This document shows, in pieces, positions 1-11,944 of a stretch of 32,205 nt of DNA; the first letter of the stretch is position 1, and the number at the start of each line of letters is the position of its first letter. A program made the position numbers and the translations under genes. The stretch spans positions 1 through 32,205 of the forward strand of contig NW_013546290.1 in the NCBI RefSeq assembly GCF_000760515.2, given 5' to 3'. The notes under the pieces were generated by a model that searched no databases, was not told where the DNA came from, and saw only the letters and a program-made list of their open reading frames with translations. The stretch is from Mitosporidium daphniae. Its lineage: Eukaryota > Microsporidia.

Positions 1-162
1 TTGTACATGCTATGTGAGAACATGCGTATGAAAACGCATATTCATGCCTGCGAAGAGTATAGCCCTTTTGTTGAGGCAAAGTCAAAGCAGTTGCAAAATT
101 ACCAGGCCCAACCGAGCTCGATACTTGCTCAACAGCTACGTAATTTGCTGCATGCCGGGTAG
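1..162 (+). CDS. 3' end of an unidentified gene (partial, 5' end outside window)
   Basis: Frame 1 is open from the first base to a TAG at 160-162, giving 53 residues rich in Gln, Asn and charged residues. I do not recognise the protein. The real end is uncertain. The GT at 159-160 could be the donor of a short intron of the kind found throughout this window. Splicing to an AG at 180 would end the protein at a TGA at 212-214, and splicing to an AG at 187 would keep the frame open to a TAG at 318-320. The boundary at 162 is therefore a minimum. Confidence 0.4.
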   Translation: MYMLCENMRMKTHIHACEEYSPFVEAKSKQLQNYQAQPSSILAQQLRNLLHAG

Positions 163-485
163 ATTTGCCCAAAACTTTAGATTTCAGGATGGAATTGTCT
201 CTTTTCTTGGCTGATCTCTGTACTTTCAGGACACGATTGGAAATACTGCCATTATTTTGGTGCAAACCCAATCGCACCAATCAATGCCAGAAATTCATTA
301 ATTCGGCGGATGTATTTTAGTTCGCTATAAACGCTGTCTAACCTTAAATAATGGAGATATTAAACTTGCATTTAGGGTTAGAAAGCATTTGGCCATTTCC
401 GTCAATGTTGTCGTTATTGCTCCAATCGTTATTTGCAGATCACTTTGTAATGATCTAATTCCAATTAAAGTCAGATTTTCGATTT
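163..485. other. Intergenic stretch before the epimerase gene
   Basis: No convincing gene was found. It may hold the spliced tail of the preceding gene (see the alternative ends at 214 or 320). The rest is AT-rich and is presumably the promoter of the downstream epimerase. No tRNA-like cloverleaf was seen. Confidence 0.4.
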
Positions 486-1653
486 ATGCGCACAGCAATT
501 CTGGTGACAGGTGCTGCAGGCTACATCGGCTCCCATTTGTGCGTGAAGCTTTTGCAAGCAGGGCATTTTTTAATTGCTTTGGACAACTTGGTCAATTCCA
601 AAAAGGGTAATTAGCTGTACATTCTTTTTTCATAGCTCACTTATTGAGAATTAAAAAAACTGTCGGAGATTTTTGCTTCGAGTCAAGATTTGAATTTTAC
701 CAAATCGATTTGACGAGAGCAGACGATTTGGATTTTCTTTTGCTCTCCCTGTCTGATACCAAGATTTTGACCATCTTCCATGTTGCGGGATACAAATCTG
801 TCCCAGAATCATTTTCTTCTCCCCTTCTTTACTATCACAACAACGTGTCTTCTATAATCAACTTGCTCGCTTCTTTTTCAAAATACAAGCAGGCATATTC
901 ACGCAATGATGATGCTACTTTTATCTTTTCATCTTCCGCTGCTGTTTATGGGCCAAATGGCCAGCAGAATGCAGAACTTTCTGAATCGTCTCCAATTGAT
1001 CCTATTTCGCCATATGGGCGCTCAAAGGCTATGTGTGAGGCAATCTTATCAGATTATGCTTCTAGCTCTTCCTTCCCGTTCAAGGTTGTCTCGCTAAGAT
1101 ATTTCAATCCGATTGGCGCACATCCCAAGTATGAATTGGGGGAAGATCCTCTTCGGCAAACGACCAACCTTCTACCCCTGATGACTTCAAGGCTATAAAA
1201 TAGGACATCCTCATTCTGCGTTTATGGCGATGACTTTCATACGGAAGATGGATCAGGTTTTGATGTGATGATTTTACGCATTAGCTAAAAGAGACTACAT
1301 TCACATTGAAGATTTGGTTTCTGGGCACGTTTCAGCAATGGAAAAGGCTCCGTCGCTTTCAAAGGACTTTTCCGCGTTTAACCTCGGCACGGGCATCGGT
1401 TATACGGTCTTCGAAGTTATTGATCAACTTGAAAGAGCCTCGCATCACCATTTAGAATTCAAAGTAGGGTTCAACTTTCACTATCTCGCAGATCGGCCCA
1501 AGGCGATTGGGTGATTTGGATACCCTTGTGGCCGATCCTTCTCTTGCTGAGAATGTTCTCGGCTGGAAAGCATCGAAGAATCTTGTGGATATGTGCGTTG
1601 ATCACTGGAATTGGGAGTTGAAGTTACTTGCTTCCATGGCCAATGTCGAGTGA
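486..1653 (+). CDS. GAL10: UDP-glucose 4-epimerase, with an in-frame TAA codon
   Basis: Interconverts UDP-glucose and UDP-galactose using bound NAD in the cytosol (Leloir pathway). It is a short-chain dehydrogenase fold. The N-terminal Rossmann motif GAAGYIGSH, the catalytic Ser region SSSAAVYG and the YGRSK (YxxxK) motif are all present. Later come YGDDFHTEDG, RDYIH, GPRRLGD and LGWKA, all typical of GalE. Exons are 486-606, 636-1256, 1285-1463 and 1492-1653, with introns of 29, 28 and 28 nt. The joined frame is 361 codons, normal for the epimerase alone; the mutarotase domain fused to yeast Gal10 is absent. Codon 228 (1196-1198) is TAA, in frame on both sides and ungapped against the family, at the LLPLM...VYGDD segment. 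No GT-AG pair removes it. This is either a sequencing error, a recent pseudogene or readthrough. Confidence 0.85.
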
Positions 1654-2019
1654 AAAAATAAACGACCACATTATAAGTTTCGAAAGAAACCGACTTGCAT
1701 TGCCGCTGTGAGACTGGGACAAGTAGATGCTTGAATTTGCCGTCAATTTTAAAAGCCATCAACTTTGCCATTCGCGCAGCCCAGCTGCCATAGTAGTGCG
1801 TGTATGGCGCGTCATGGCATCCTGTCGATGCCACTGGCATGCTCAAGTATTCTTCGATCGATTAGATAATTTTTGTTTATTTTTGCACATAAAAACGTGT
1901 TGGATGATGCCCAATTATTTGGTTGCAAGCACAAGCGCCTTATGTTGAGCCGGAAGACCATGTGGACCAGGTTGAATTTTGGGCGTTGCGTATGTAGATG
2001 CAAAGGCTTCAAACCCCGA
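1654..2019. other. Intergenic region between convergent genes
   Basis: 366 bases lie between the epimerase stop and the TFB1 stop. Both strands carry only short overlapping open frames, including about 49 codons from an ATG on the minus strand (1961-1812). None resembles a known family. I see no RNA gene. It is probably the two 3' untranslated regions. Confidence 0.4.
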
Positions 2020-3441
2020 TCAAGTGCTATTTACTTTCATCCGCTTTTGCAATGGCTCCGCTTGCGTGATTGCGAACATCAAAGAGGACTCTAACGAGTG
2101 GCCTAGACCCTCGAGTTGGGACGGAAATGACGATCGCATCATGCGGAACAAATCCAGAATTCTTACCAGGATAGAAAATAGACCTGGAGAGGGGGATGGA
2201 GAATGCCACAATATTTTCAGGACATACACCGCCTTATCGTGGAAAAGCTTTATATCCTCCCTCGCCGATAGAAAGGAAGAGAGAAAATCGGTTGGAGATG
2301 CCCTTTCACACACCTCATCCAGTGAACAAAATGCGCCAGAAAGATCCAAAGATCGAGGTTTGAAATTAGAATCCATCCAAGAAAAAGGCAAACTTGGCCG
2401 AGGTGCGTCAGAGTCAGCCTTATGCTGACCTGAAGTCTTGGAGATGTACTCATTTTGCGATTTAAGCTCCAAGCAGGCCACTGCATGTTCGCTCAAAACA
2501 TCATGTGTCAAGCTACATGGTGCTGCCGTTTGTGGAAGCAGAATGGTTGACCACTTGTTTATGGCAGATATAAGCGGGTCGTGCGTAGAGTCCGGGAAAT
2601 CCATTAACTCCACCGAAAAGTCCAAGGCCGCATCCTTTAGCGATTGCAGGTCCGAGGGTATACGGGCCTCCGCGTCTGTCGAACTGCTGCTAAATTCTTT
2701 CGTCACCGCATTGATATCGTTTTGGAAAAACGACGTCCAAAACGACTTTTCGTCCAACTTTTTGCTTGTGATAACAAAGTCGGTATAAATTTGTTGAACT
2801 GCAAATAAAAGGCTGGGTGCTTACGCTTTGGCGAGTTTGCAAATAGCCTTTGTATGATTTCGGGCGTAATGGAGAATTTCTTTGTTGATGGCAGGTAGCT
2901 TGAGGGCAATTGGGGGAAGGCTGCGTTCTCCATTTGGTCTTTAATGGAGAGAAGCGAAATTTCTTTCTGCATCATGGTGATAAAACGCACTTACATTACC
3001 TCTTGCGGGGCCCAAAACTCGTCATCGGTAATCAATCCGGTCGCAACGAGCTCCTTGTGCAACGATAGAAGGGTCGGGGTTTCTGCCAGAATCTTGATCC
3101 GCAATTGAGCCGCTGGCGATGAGGTCGATTTCACCATGCACTGCGATATGTGCTCCTTGATCATGTTTCTGATAGACTCGCTTTCAAACGACAGCAATAA
3201 GGGCTCTGTGGGTGTTGCAATCGGCTTCAATGAGATTTTCAAAAGAAACTTTGTCGAGCCCGGCGTGGCTGCATTAACATGCAGAGCTAGGGGTTAGCAG
3301 CGGGTTTAGTCCGTTACATGTAATTGAGCTCAATGGGAACTGCACTTTGGATGTAGAATTAACATCTGTCCACGAAAAATGGGTCGGTGAGATGGATAGA
3401 AACCCGTCCTGCTTGTTTAGGAGCACCGGAATCCCCTTCAT
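2020..3441 (-). CDS. TFB1: TFIIH core subunit p62/TFB1
   Basis: Structural subunit of the TFIIH core, acting in RNA polymerase II initiation and nucleotide excision repair. The N terminus is the PH-like domain (KQDGFLSISPTHFSW, then a segment ending EHISQCM). A BSD-type motif follows, LHKELVATGLITDDEFWAP, matching p62 DLV..VISAEEFWA. A second is KKLDEKSFWTSFFQ, matching EKEFWTRFFQ. The C-terminal helical part ends at codon AGC-ACT-TGA. Introns on the minus strand are 3287-3317 (31 nt, with CTAAC before the acceptor), 2967-2999 (33 nt) and 2799-2824 (26 nt). The joined frame gives 443 residues, shorter than human p62 (548). The start ATG at 3441 is chosen because it sits just before the PH core. 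The frame stays open upstream to 3615 but holds no ATG. Divergent from VPS53, 137 bp away. Confidence 0.85.
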
Positions 3442-3578
3442 CTTCGATTTGCCGTGGTGATGGTCAATAAAATTTCGGAAATAAAATGAAACATTTTGTG
3501 GGTTGGTAAAGTCGGGGCCACGCAATTGCACTCCAAAACATCGGCTTAAATTCTTGCTGCTAATCAGAAATTTGACAA

Positions 3579-6154
3579 ATGATCGGTGTCCCAACCATAG
3601 ACTTTCTACTTTCAAAAGGCGGTATCATTGATATGTACCATTGAGCGATTTAAATTTAGCGAGCACGTTAAGAGCTGCTCGATGGATTCGTTGGCATCCA
3701 CCCTATCATCGATTAAAAACGATGCCAAGAGATTCTTGGATGATCATAGGTCAAGGAAATCGCGCTTGGATTTAGGCGATGGTGAGTTTGGAAGAGATGC
3801 GCTTACTTTGTTATTTGAGGACAATAAGAGGGCCCTTTTTGTAGCTGTTCCGCTTAATTGCATAGAATAGCCTTGCGCAGCTTCAAAGGGAGGCTATTTC
3901 ATCGGTTTCCAGAAGCTCTGCCGATTCTCAGAGTATTGTAGCCGAAATTGTGTCCAAAGCACGAAGGTTAGAGATTGAGAAAAGAACAATTAAGGACATT
4001 CTTTTCTTTTTGTCCTCATTCCAGAGACTAGGTAGGTTAGCATCGACGTTATTGTGTATCGTAGATTCTGTAATCCTTGTGCTACAAAAGGAGGCCCTTC
4101 CCTCCTTCAACTGGAAGCAAATCTACTATTGCGTGCAGGAAATTTCACCCTTGCTGGATGTTGTTGATAAATTCCGGCAAAAATTCGAATACATGAAGCT
4201 CCCCATGCTTAATAGCATGTCTTCAGTTCTGGATTCATATCAGGAAGCAAGTAAACGCATCAAAGTTAAAGTGAACACCGAAATTTCGGCCTTGTTCACG
4301 TTTCAAGGATACCTGAAATGTGCTCCCACCCCCAAAAATCCGTTTCTGGAGACAAAGAAAAATCCCTTCATCTCAGAAAACCCATTTGTGCAAGCAGAGG
4401 AGCCCTCTCCACCATCCTTGCCTGCTTCTGAATTTCTATTTATGGCAGCATGCATTTGCGACCTGATTGGAGAAAAGTTTTCCACTCTTTGCCTTATAGC
4501 TTTAGGGCCAGTTTATTTGAGTCCTATTTAACGGTCCAATTTAAGGAATATTTCAAAATCTTTTCTGAAGACCAAGAGGTATGTGTGCAAATCGATGACC
4601 ACCAAGATCTCAAGTGTATCTCATCTGACAGAGAGGCTAGAATGGCTTACTCGGAGACTTCAGATCATCAAGTCAGATCATTACTCTTTCTTTCCAAAAG
4701 ACTGGAATCCGGATAGGGAGTTTATATGTCGAGGCCTCTCAACAATCAGGTTAGCTGTGGCGTTTTTATTTCAAGTGCATGGATGTTGCGCTCTCTTTCC
4801 AAAAAGCCAGTGGATCTAATTTTAGAACTTACACTGGCATTGAAGCGGAAAATTCACGCTTTTGAGGACGACATTTCCAAGATCGTTGATATGCCAACTC
4901 CAACGGTCATTTCCGAGTCTCTAGAGCCTTATTTATCTCTACTTCTGCTTGACCAAAAAAGGTTTTACCCCGCTCTCTGTTACCTTAGGGAATTGATTAA
5001 AGTAGCACAAGGGGCTGGCTCTCAAGCAAATGTCGTTTGTCCAATCTCCTCTTCAGATGCCGTGGTTGAGAAAATATTTTCTTCGTGCCTCCAACTTATG
5101 GATTCCTGTCGAGCATCATTGGACCTGTTTATTCCGCTTTCTACAGGAAAGACCCTTTATGAGCTTTCTCAATTGATATCGGAAGCATTCACGGCGTATC
5201 TGTCTAGATTCAACAGTACCTATTGGCCGTGATATCTAATACTAGTTCCACCCTATCCAAAGATTTTGGAGGATAAGGCCTCCGATAATGTCGAAGAATG
5301 GGCTCAATTTTTGATCCACATAAGCAATACCGCAAAATTCATTTCCTTTTCACTGGATCAGCTTCAGTCTAGACTNGTGGGCTCTGAGCATTCAAATGGA
5401 AAGTTTAGATCCGAAATCGAGTATTCACATGTAATTCAGCTTTATGACAAGTAAGTGATGCCGTTTTGGAGCTAATCTTCAGGCTAAATGCGGACGCGAT
5501 GGCATCGCTATCGCTGATATGGCAATTCCCGATCGGCGTATATGTCCGAAACATCGGCAAACGCGGAACCTCGTCGACAGCTGGGAACCAGTCGTCGGTG
5601 GATCCTGTGCTTACTGCAATCCCGTCCCTGAAATCCTTTGACATTTCAAAGATCAAGTCGTGGATTTTCACCACAATTCGACCGCTCTCGAAGAACTTTA
5701 CCAGTGCCGGGGAATTTGAACGGTTTTATATCCTGATTTTTGAGTCCCTATCTCAGGCGATTGAGGAAAAGCTCTGGAGCGCTCGATTCCCGTCTCTTGC
5801 ACCTACGTTTTTAGAAAAGGTATTTTGGGTGGCTTTAATGGTAGCTGCTGACGGATCTGGATTCGATCCAATCTGTTGCCATCAATGGCCTTTCGTCGCA
5901 TTTGCTGGTCGACCAGCTAAATATGGCGTTTACAACGTTGCAAAGCTTGGTGTCTGTGCTGCTGATACCTCCAAGCACGGCACCTGCCGAGTTTGTTGAC
6001 ATGTTTAAAAAGATCTACCCGCCCGAAAAGCAGTCCATTTCGCTATTGGTGAAGCTGCTGGAGCTTAAAGTACATTGGCGTTCGTTTTACTTGTCAATAG
6101 AAGGTGAGCTTGGCCGATCACAAGCTGTACATTCAAAGATGGTTTTCCACATGA
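3579..6154 (+). CDS. VPS53: GARP/EARP tethering complex subunit VPS53
   Basis: Tethers endosome-derived vesicles at the trans-Golgi as part of GARP. The N-terminal coiled coil (VAEIVSKARRLEIEKRTIKDI) matches the Vps53 signature around TTSITTL. The middle segments IGENFRASLFESYLTVQFKEYF and HYSFFPKDWNPDREF match KF...FPADW. The C-terminal part runs LTDLDSIQSVAIN, LLVDQLNMAFTTLQSL and APAEFVDMF. Nine introns: 3635-3659, 3841-3865, 4477-4499, 4579-4606, 4750-4775, 5216-5245, 5451-5482, 5820-5844 and 6070-6100 (23-32 nt). The joined frame is 776 residues, within the family range. The start at 3579 depends on the first intron; 3682 is the alternative in-frame ATG. The single ambiguous base N (5376) falls in the third position of CTN, so it encodes Leu whatever it is. 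Convergent with the alpha-COP gene, 95 bp away. Confidence 0.85.
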
Positions 6155-6249
6155 CCCGGAAAGCAACAAGTTGTACATTAAAACGCGTTTGGTGCGCCCA
6201 AAAGCCGCTTACCGCGAGCTGCTTAATTAAGGAAAATTTATTAATCGAA

Positions 6250-9200
6250 TCATTTTGTAATTTTGCACAGGTGGCAAATGTCGCAAACAAAAGGAGCAGA
6301 AAGATTTCGGTGATACTTGGCGGCACAGAATGGACACACAAGAGGGTCCTCGTGCACGGAATTGCTCCAAACGGCCTCATAAGTGCGCGCACAGATGTAC
6401 TTGAGCGTGGCGCCGGATACCATGTAGTTGGAGCTAGGAATTGGAGGGTTGCAATCTGCCGGGTTTCCACTTGTTTCTGATTTTTTTACATGTTCCTCAC
6501 AAACAACGAGCGACTTTTGTATTTGAGAAATGACATTTTGGGCAAGCTGGATATTGGAAGGGGCATGCTGATTTTCGTGCACAAGTTTCCTAGCAAACAG
6601 GGCGCCCATTCGATAATTTCCCGATTTAATGGCCAGGCTGAGCGCAGATCGAAGGGTCAACAAAAGATGAATGGCCTCCAAGCCGCATTGGGTAAATAAA
6701 AACGACAAACCAATGCACTTGCCCACCGTATCGGAGGAAGGACCAGCTTCTGATGAAGAGAGAGAACGTCTGGCCAGCTCGATGGAAAGACCAAGGATGT
6801 ACTCGCGGCACTTGTTTTTCAAAGCTTCATCATCATTGGGGGCCGAACCGATGAAAAGACAGCAGTATTGCAAAGCATCGGAAAATACGCCCAGAGCTTC
6901 AACGAATTTTCCCGATGTCGTCAAAGATAGGCCCCTGTCATACAAAAGCTCTGCAAATCTACAAGGCGGTGTAACAACAGATAGCGATAAAAAGTCGTCC
7001 ATCGGCAGCAATGAATAAGTACACGATAGTGAAAGCCTGCTGGTAGCAAATATGGACAGCATCTTTTCCTTCAACGGGTCAAATAGGGTGATGTTAAAGC
7101 GGTTTTTCAACAACTAGCGCGGTGAAAGAATAAAAGTTACCATCATGGCAGCCTCAAAGTTTCCAATCACAATATGATCCGCCGCAACGGAGGATGAATA
7201 TGACAGCAAATTGTGAATCGGATCAATACCGGGAACACATTGCGCTCGAGAAATGGCATCATGTGCCGCCGTTTCGTTTTCACTGGAAAAGATCGAACTT
7301 TGCTGCTTTTCAAACTCCAAATCGTCAATTCCCCAAGCTTCCGTGGAAACCAAAGATGTATCCGGAGGGCTGTTAGCTTTCGCGGCGCCATCGACACACA
7401 TTTTCTCTTCACCAACAAAAGAGGAAGTTTGTAAAGTGCTCGTCTCTTGCATCAAATCATGATGATGATGATGATGGGGTGGTGAAAAAGGCTCTGGCGA
7501 CTTTTCTATCAAATCCCGGGTCGGCCACTCACATTCAGCTTTCGGGTTTGGCTTGAAAGCGGACAAAGCGCGCTCCGCTGCGCCTCCAACGGAACACGAA
7601 GCAATGAAATTGAACACTCTTTTTTTCTGATCGTCGTTAACTTGTGCCACACCACTGCCATCGACCATTCCATTGATTGCAGAGAATGCGAATGCCAACA
7701 TGTGTTGCCCGCTTGCCTGGAGCATCTCAACAATGCCATCTTTATCGGCACTAACAAAGGCACAAATAAAGTCGAAAATCGGGGTCGAAGGCCCCGATGA
7801 ATTTTCTTTCCAAAATCGCCTGATCTTGTCCAGTTGTCCGGTTAGGATCCATAGAAACAACAGCTTAAAAGAATACTCTTCATAGTTGGACGTCAACAAT
7901 CGGCGATAACACTCCTCGACCACATGAACCCTGCCGTGAAGCATGGCTTCTTTTGCAAGATTTTCCCAACACGAACAAAGATCAAGCTTTTGCGCCATGG
8001 TCAAGGCCATGTCGATGTCAAGGCATTCTAAAGCCAAATCGAATCTGGTTTGCGTGTCTTTAACATACTTCAAGGCCAATTTTGGATGTCCCTTTCGACA
8101 CAAGAAGGAAATCATGGACTGGCCGACAAGATTTCCAGAAGAAATGATCGATGATAACGTTCTGTAGTCGCGACAAGCAAGCGAATATTTGAACCTGATT
8201 TCGGTAGGATCGAAATCCAACAATTGAAAAACGCCACGCCTATCTATGGCTCCGAGCGAATTTCCTTTCGAAATGCCTGTCACAAACATGGGCGAGGGCG
8301 TTTGCAACACGATTCCGGAATCCCCAGATACAAGGGCATAATTGATGTTATAAAACGTGGAATAATATAAAACAGCGGTGCCCGGATGGTCTTTGTCGTC
8401 CAAAGCCATGCTTTCGATATGGTTTGAATTGCACTGGATGTTGGAAAGGCTCTTTTCAAGCTTTTTGGTCAACACCATTATGCCTGTTTTCGAGCCAAAG
8501 GCAACAAAGTCGCTACGTTCAGAAGAGCAGCAAAATAGTATCGGAGATCCGGAAAAAAATACGGAAGAATGCTCCGAAACAATGCGCTCTTGCTGAACAT
8601 CAAAAAGCAAGATTCGATCCGTTGCAGAGCTTGTCAAATAAACGCTGTTGGGAATGGTGGAGCTAAACAAGTTATCACAAGTGACACAAGTAATGATTCG
8701 CTTGGAAAAGTTTTTGTCGGAAGAAGATAGCAGCAATATGGAGGAACCTGCCTCATCCAACACGACAAATCTATTTCTGCTAAGAAAAACGGCGCTCAAT
8801 GCAGGGAGTTTCAACACGCTTGTGATCATGCCTATAAACTGATGAGATGAACTTCCCGGTGGCTGTGGGATAAAAACGTTGGGAAACAGCTCGCAGTGGC
8901 TTTTGGATTCTTTTTTATAAACGGCAAGAATTGAACCATCCACCGGGTTCAAGCTGATTGACGTGGGGGACTCGCCCAAATGTAACGTGTTGGTGGTGCT
9001 TTTTTCGTCCGATACAAGGACGCCAATGGATTTTTTCTCCGGGGCCTTTGAAAGTGCACATGTGACAAAATTGAGCGAACAACCGGAAGAAACATATAAA
9101 AACGAGGATTCGTGGCCATCGTCATTGATGGCAGTGAAGGCAGGCGTATCTTTTTCCAACTTGAAGATGGAAAATCCGTTATCATGCGCGGCCCCGAAGA

Positions 9201-10227
9201 TCATCATCTGGGATTCTGGAGCCGTGTTTGGATATCCAGAAACGAACCAAAAGCGATCATTGTCTCTTCGGAAGTTCAAAATGCACGCTTTGGAATGCGT
9301 GTCCCAGACGCGAAGGGTCCGATCCTCCGAATTACTGATGATGATGTCACCGTGGTATGCAAAGACGGCGGACGAGACATTGTTGAAATGGCCCGAATAC
9401 GTGTCAACCTCCCAAGCCCTGAATGCATCCAACTGCCAGACTTTGACGAGTCGATCATCGGACGCCGACAGCAGCATCTGCCCAGACGGATGCCACGAGA
9501 CAAAGTTGATTCCCCTTTCGTGGCCCTCAATGATATGTTTGACCACAACTTCGCTGGGAGCAAATAGGTCTGGATACGACGAAGATGGGGATGACGAGGG
9601 CGATCCCCTTGCCGTTCCAGAGGAGGCCGAAGATTTGCGCAAAAGCCCGGTGATGTCCCATATCCGAACGGTCTGGTCCAGCGAGCAGGATGCAATCATA
9701 TCGCCGAGCGGAGAAAACGCGGCATTCATCACATAATGATTGTGGCCCGTTAAAATTGAAAGACATTGACGGGATTGCCAGTTCCATATTCTTATGGTCT
9801 GGTCATCAGATGCGGACAAAATCCAAGGAGATTCGTTATGGAAGCTTACAGATCGGATATAATCAGTGTGCCCGGTTAAAGTAAACAAGGAGCGACTGGA
9901 GGCGGCGTCGCTGGAGGCCGTGGAAGATGCTGAGAGCGTTTGTGATTGGCAATTCCAAACCTTAATCTTAGCATCATCGCCTCCAGAAGCGAAGATGTTT
10001 TGGGTCGAGTGAAAAGAAACACTTCGAATTGGTCCTAGAGATAAGGATCAGCAGGCACTACCTTCATGCTCGTTAAAGCACGACAGGAGCAATCCGTGAT
10101 GATAGTCCCAAAGCTGGATAATGCCTGTGTGCAAAGAGACGATAACCCATGGACGGCGAGGATGGAAGGAAAGCCCCTTGACACGGCTGGTCTGATGATC
10201 AAAAACCTTAACTAGCTCCAGTGACAT
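6250..10227 (-). CDS. COP1: Coatomer subunit alpha (alpha-COP)
   Basis: Largest COPI coat subunit, which binds dilysine cargo and drives Golgi-to-ER retrieval. The N terminus is the near-invariant alpha-COP start, [20 protein letters not shown], followed by [23 protein letters not shown]40 propeller comes next (repeats ending IRIWNW, VRIWDI, VKVWQL, LRVWDT), then a second propeller, an alpha-solenoid and the COPI C-terminal domain. The C terminus holds a Cys-rich segment ([12 protein letters not shown]...CDICHLC). Introns are 10035-10061 and 7114-7140, 27 nt each. The second joins GNFEAAMM to [15 protein letters not shown]. The protein is 1307 residues, close to the usual 1200-1230. A run of six His near residue 910 is encoded by a CAT repeat and lies in the linker. 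Long open frames antisense to it are shadows. Confidence 0.95.
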
Positions 10228-10314
10228 GATTAAATGCTAATTAAATTTAGGTAAAATTGTAATTTGAGCAGGCCACAAGTTAAGTTGAACTTAATCGGGT
10301 TGTTGGAATCAGAT

Positions 10315-10369
10315 GCAACAAAACACAACACAGCACAACAAAGCGCAATGCAATGCAACACAACAAAAT
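10315..10369. repeat. CA-rich low-complexity tract upstream of alpha-COP
   Basis: A 55-base purine/C-biased stretch made of imperfect CAACA and CACAACA units on the plus strand. It lies between the alpha-COP start (10227, minus) and the folylpolyglutamate synthase stop (10475, minus), so it is probably in the alpha-COP promoter. The function is unknown. Confidence 0.6.
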
Positions 10370-10474
10370 GAAATTTAAAACTGCCTGTGTGCGCATACAA
10401 ATGCAAAAGTGCACCGATAAGCGCACCGGTACTGGGATTCCACGGCCACGTGGGATTGGCTGGTTTATTATAAT

Positions 10475-11944
10475 TTAATACTGAAAGGTGGTGGCGTGGC
10501 CAAACACTGGAATATCCAAAATGTTGAAAATTGTGGCCACAAGGAACAGGCTCCCAACGACCAGCAGGTTTGAGCCTTCAGGTATGTTGGATTTTAGCGT
10601 TGAAAGCATGTTTATGGGGTCTGAAATGTGAAAATCCACGCCATTGCGCAATTTTAGCACCTCCGCATTCGCAACAGAAAACTGTGGACAAAACCCATCG
10701 ACATACTGGAGCGCCCTCAGCTTTTCGGCATCGACATTGAATATTGCAGCAAAAGGGGTTTCCGATTGTTCCAAAACAGCGTTGAAAAGGTTGTATTTAG
10801 AATTCCGCTGTTCAGAGCAAGAGAACAGGAGGTATGAATTGGAGGACGCCCGATACGGCTTGTTTGCGTCGTTCCACCACTTTGTTGCCAGGCCAATCGA
10901 TTCGGACGTGTGGGCCCCGTCAATAAATAATCTAACGCCTGGAAGTACTTTTGGCGATAACAGAATCTCGCATCGGCCCGGCCATCTCATGGTAACCTTG
11001 TCAAATGTAATCAAAGTGCAAAGACTTGAAAGACGTTTGAGCACAAGATCGACCGAGTTGATTGCCAAAGAAGCATTCATCAGCTGATGCGATCCCTCTG
11101 CACATAAACAAGCATCAAATACCAACAGGAACATACAGATGCGAGCCAACCGGATCGCATTGCAGTAGTGGAGCACCGAGGTTGCAGGAGATATTTTCAA
11201 TCACATCATATGCCTCGCATGGCAGGTCCGAGGGCACAAAAACGGGAACTCCCTTCTGATAATGAGAGCCTTGTTGAACGAACCTTAATAATGCCGGCCT
11301 TATTTGCAGCAATGGAGGAAAGCGAGTCTCCTAATGAGGGCGATAAAAATTGACAAACCAAACGTACCAAGCAAGTCGGTATGATCCCACCCTATTGAGG
11401 TAATGATTGTGGCAACAGGCGAGGGGAAGATATTTGTCGGGTCCAATGAGCCTCCGATGCCGGTCTCAACCACAACAATGTCCACATTGCAGGTGGAAAA
11501 ATAAAGAAATGCAATGATCGTCAGCAGCTGGAACTGAAAAAGATCGTCAAGCCCCTTTTCACAAACCAAGTACTCGACAAGAGAGGCGAATTTGAGTCTT
11601 TTTATCGGCACTCTGTTTATCTGCATCCTTTCAGTGATGCATCTCAAATGCGGCGATGTGTAAAGAGCCACTCTGCGCACAGGCAGATACTTTTGCAATA
11701 GGGAGCAAATTAAGGCACAGGTTGATCCCTTTCCTTTTGTCCCAGCAATATGAATGACCGGGGGGAACGTATGATCGAATTCTGGAATCAGCGAGCAAAG
11801 TATGGAGCGAGTACGAGCAATGTTTGACGCGTATATGTTGTCCAGGGTATCTGGAAGTGAAGGCGACCGATTAGGCAGCTTGGACACTATTTCCAACGAT
11901 TGCTGCAATAAAAACGCAACACTTACGTGGAACGAGATTCCCAT
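10475..11944 (-). CDS. MET7: Folylpolyglutamate synthase / dihydrofolate synthase family
   Basis: Adds glutamate to folates, which retains them for one-carbon metabolism in cytosol and mitochondria. The ATP-binding loop is GTKGKGST (residues 60-67), followed by YTSPHL, VVETGIGGSLDPTN, WDHTDLLG and KAGIIK. The C-terminal domain has RWPGR and DGAHT, the Mur-ligase-like signature. Introns on the minus strand are 11903-11926 (24 nt), 11331-11367 (37 nt), 11256-11283 (28 nt) and 11098-11122 (25 nt). The joined frame is 451 residues. The first intron is a multiple of three without an in-frame stop, so unspliced RNA would add eight residues. The start ATG at 11944 lies about 40 bp from an AAATTTTAAT element. 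It could be bifunctional with dihydrofolate synthase activity; sequence alone does not decide this. Confidence 0.88.

Noticed and set aside
1196..1198. Reassigned TAA codon (alternative genetic code)
   Set aside because: PGK, FPGS, ATG5 and APC10 end at TAA exactly where the families end, so TAA is a stop in this genome.
1481..1846. 121-codon minus-strand frame across the epimerase 3' end
   Set aside because: It overlaps the conserved GPRR...LGWKA exon on the plus strand and resembles no family; its start is not ATG.
2967..2994. Alternative 28-nt intron in TFB1 using the inner GTAAGT donor
   Set aside because: It shifts the downstream frame away from the conserved p62 sequence; the 33-nt intron keeps it.
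3442..3615. N-terminal extension of TFB1 upstream of the ATG
   Set aside because: The frame is open but has no ATG, and the PH domain begins at 3441.
5376..5376. Ambiguous base N as a possible break in VPS53
   Set aside because: It is the third position of a CTN codon, which is Leu for every base.
8963..9736. 257-codon plus-strand open frame antisense to alpha-COP
   Set aside because: It lies wholly inside the conserved WD40 coding region on the other strand; the protein has no recognisable features.
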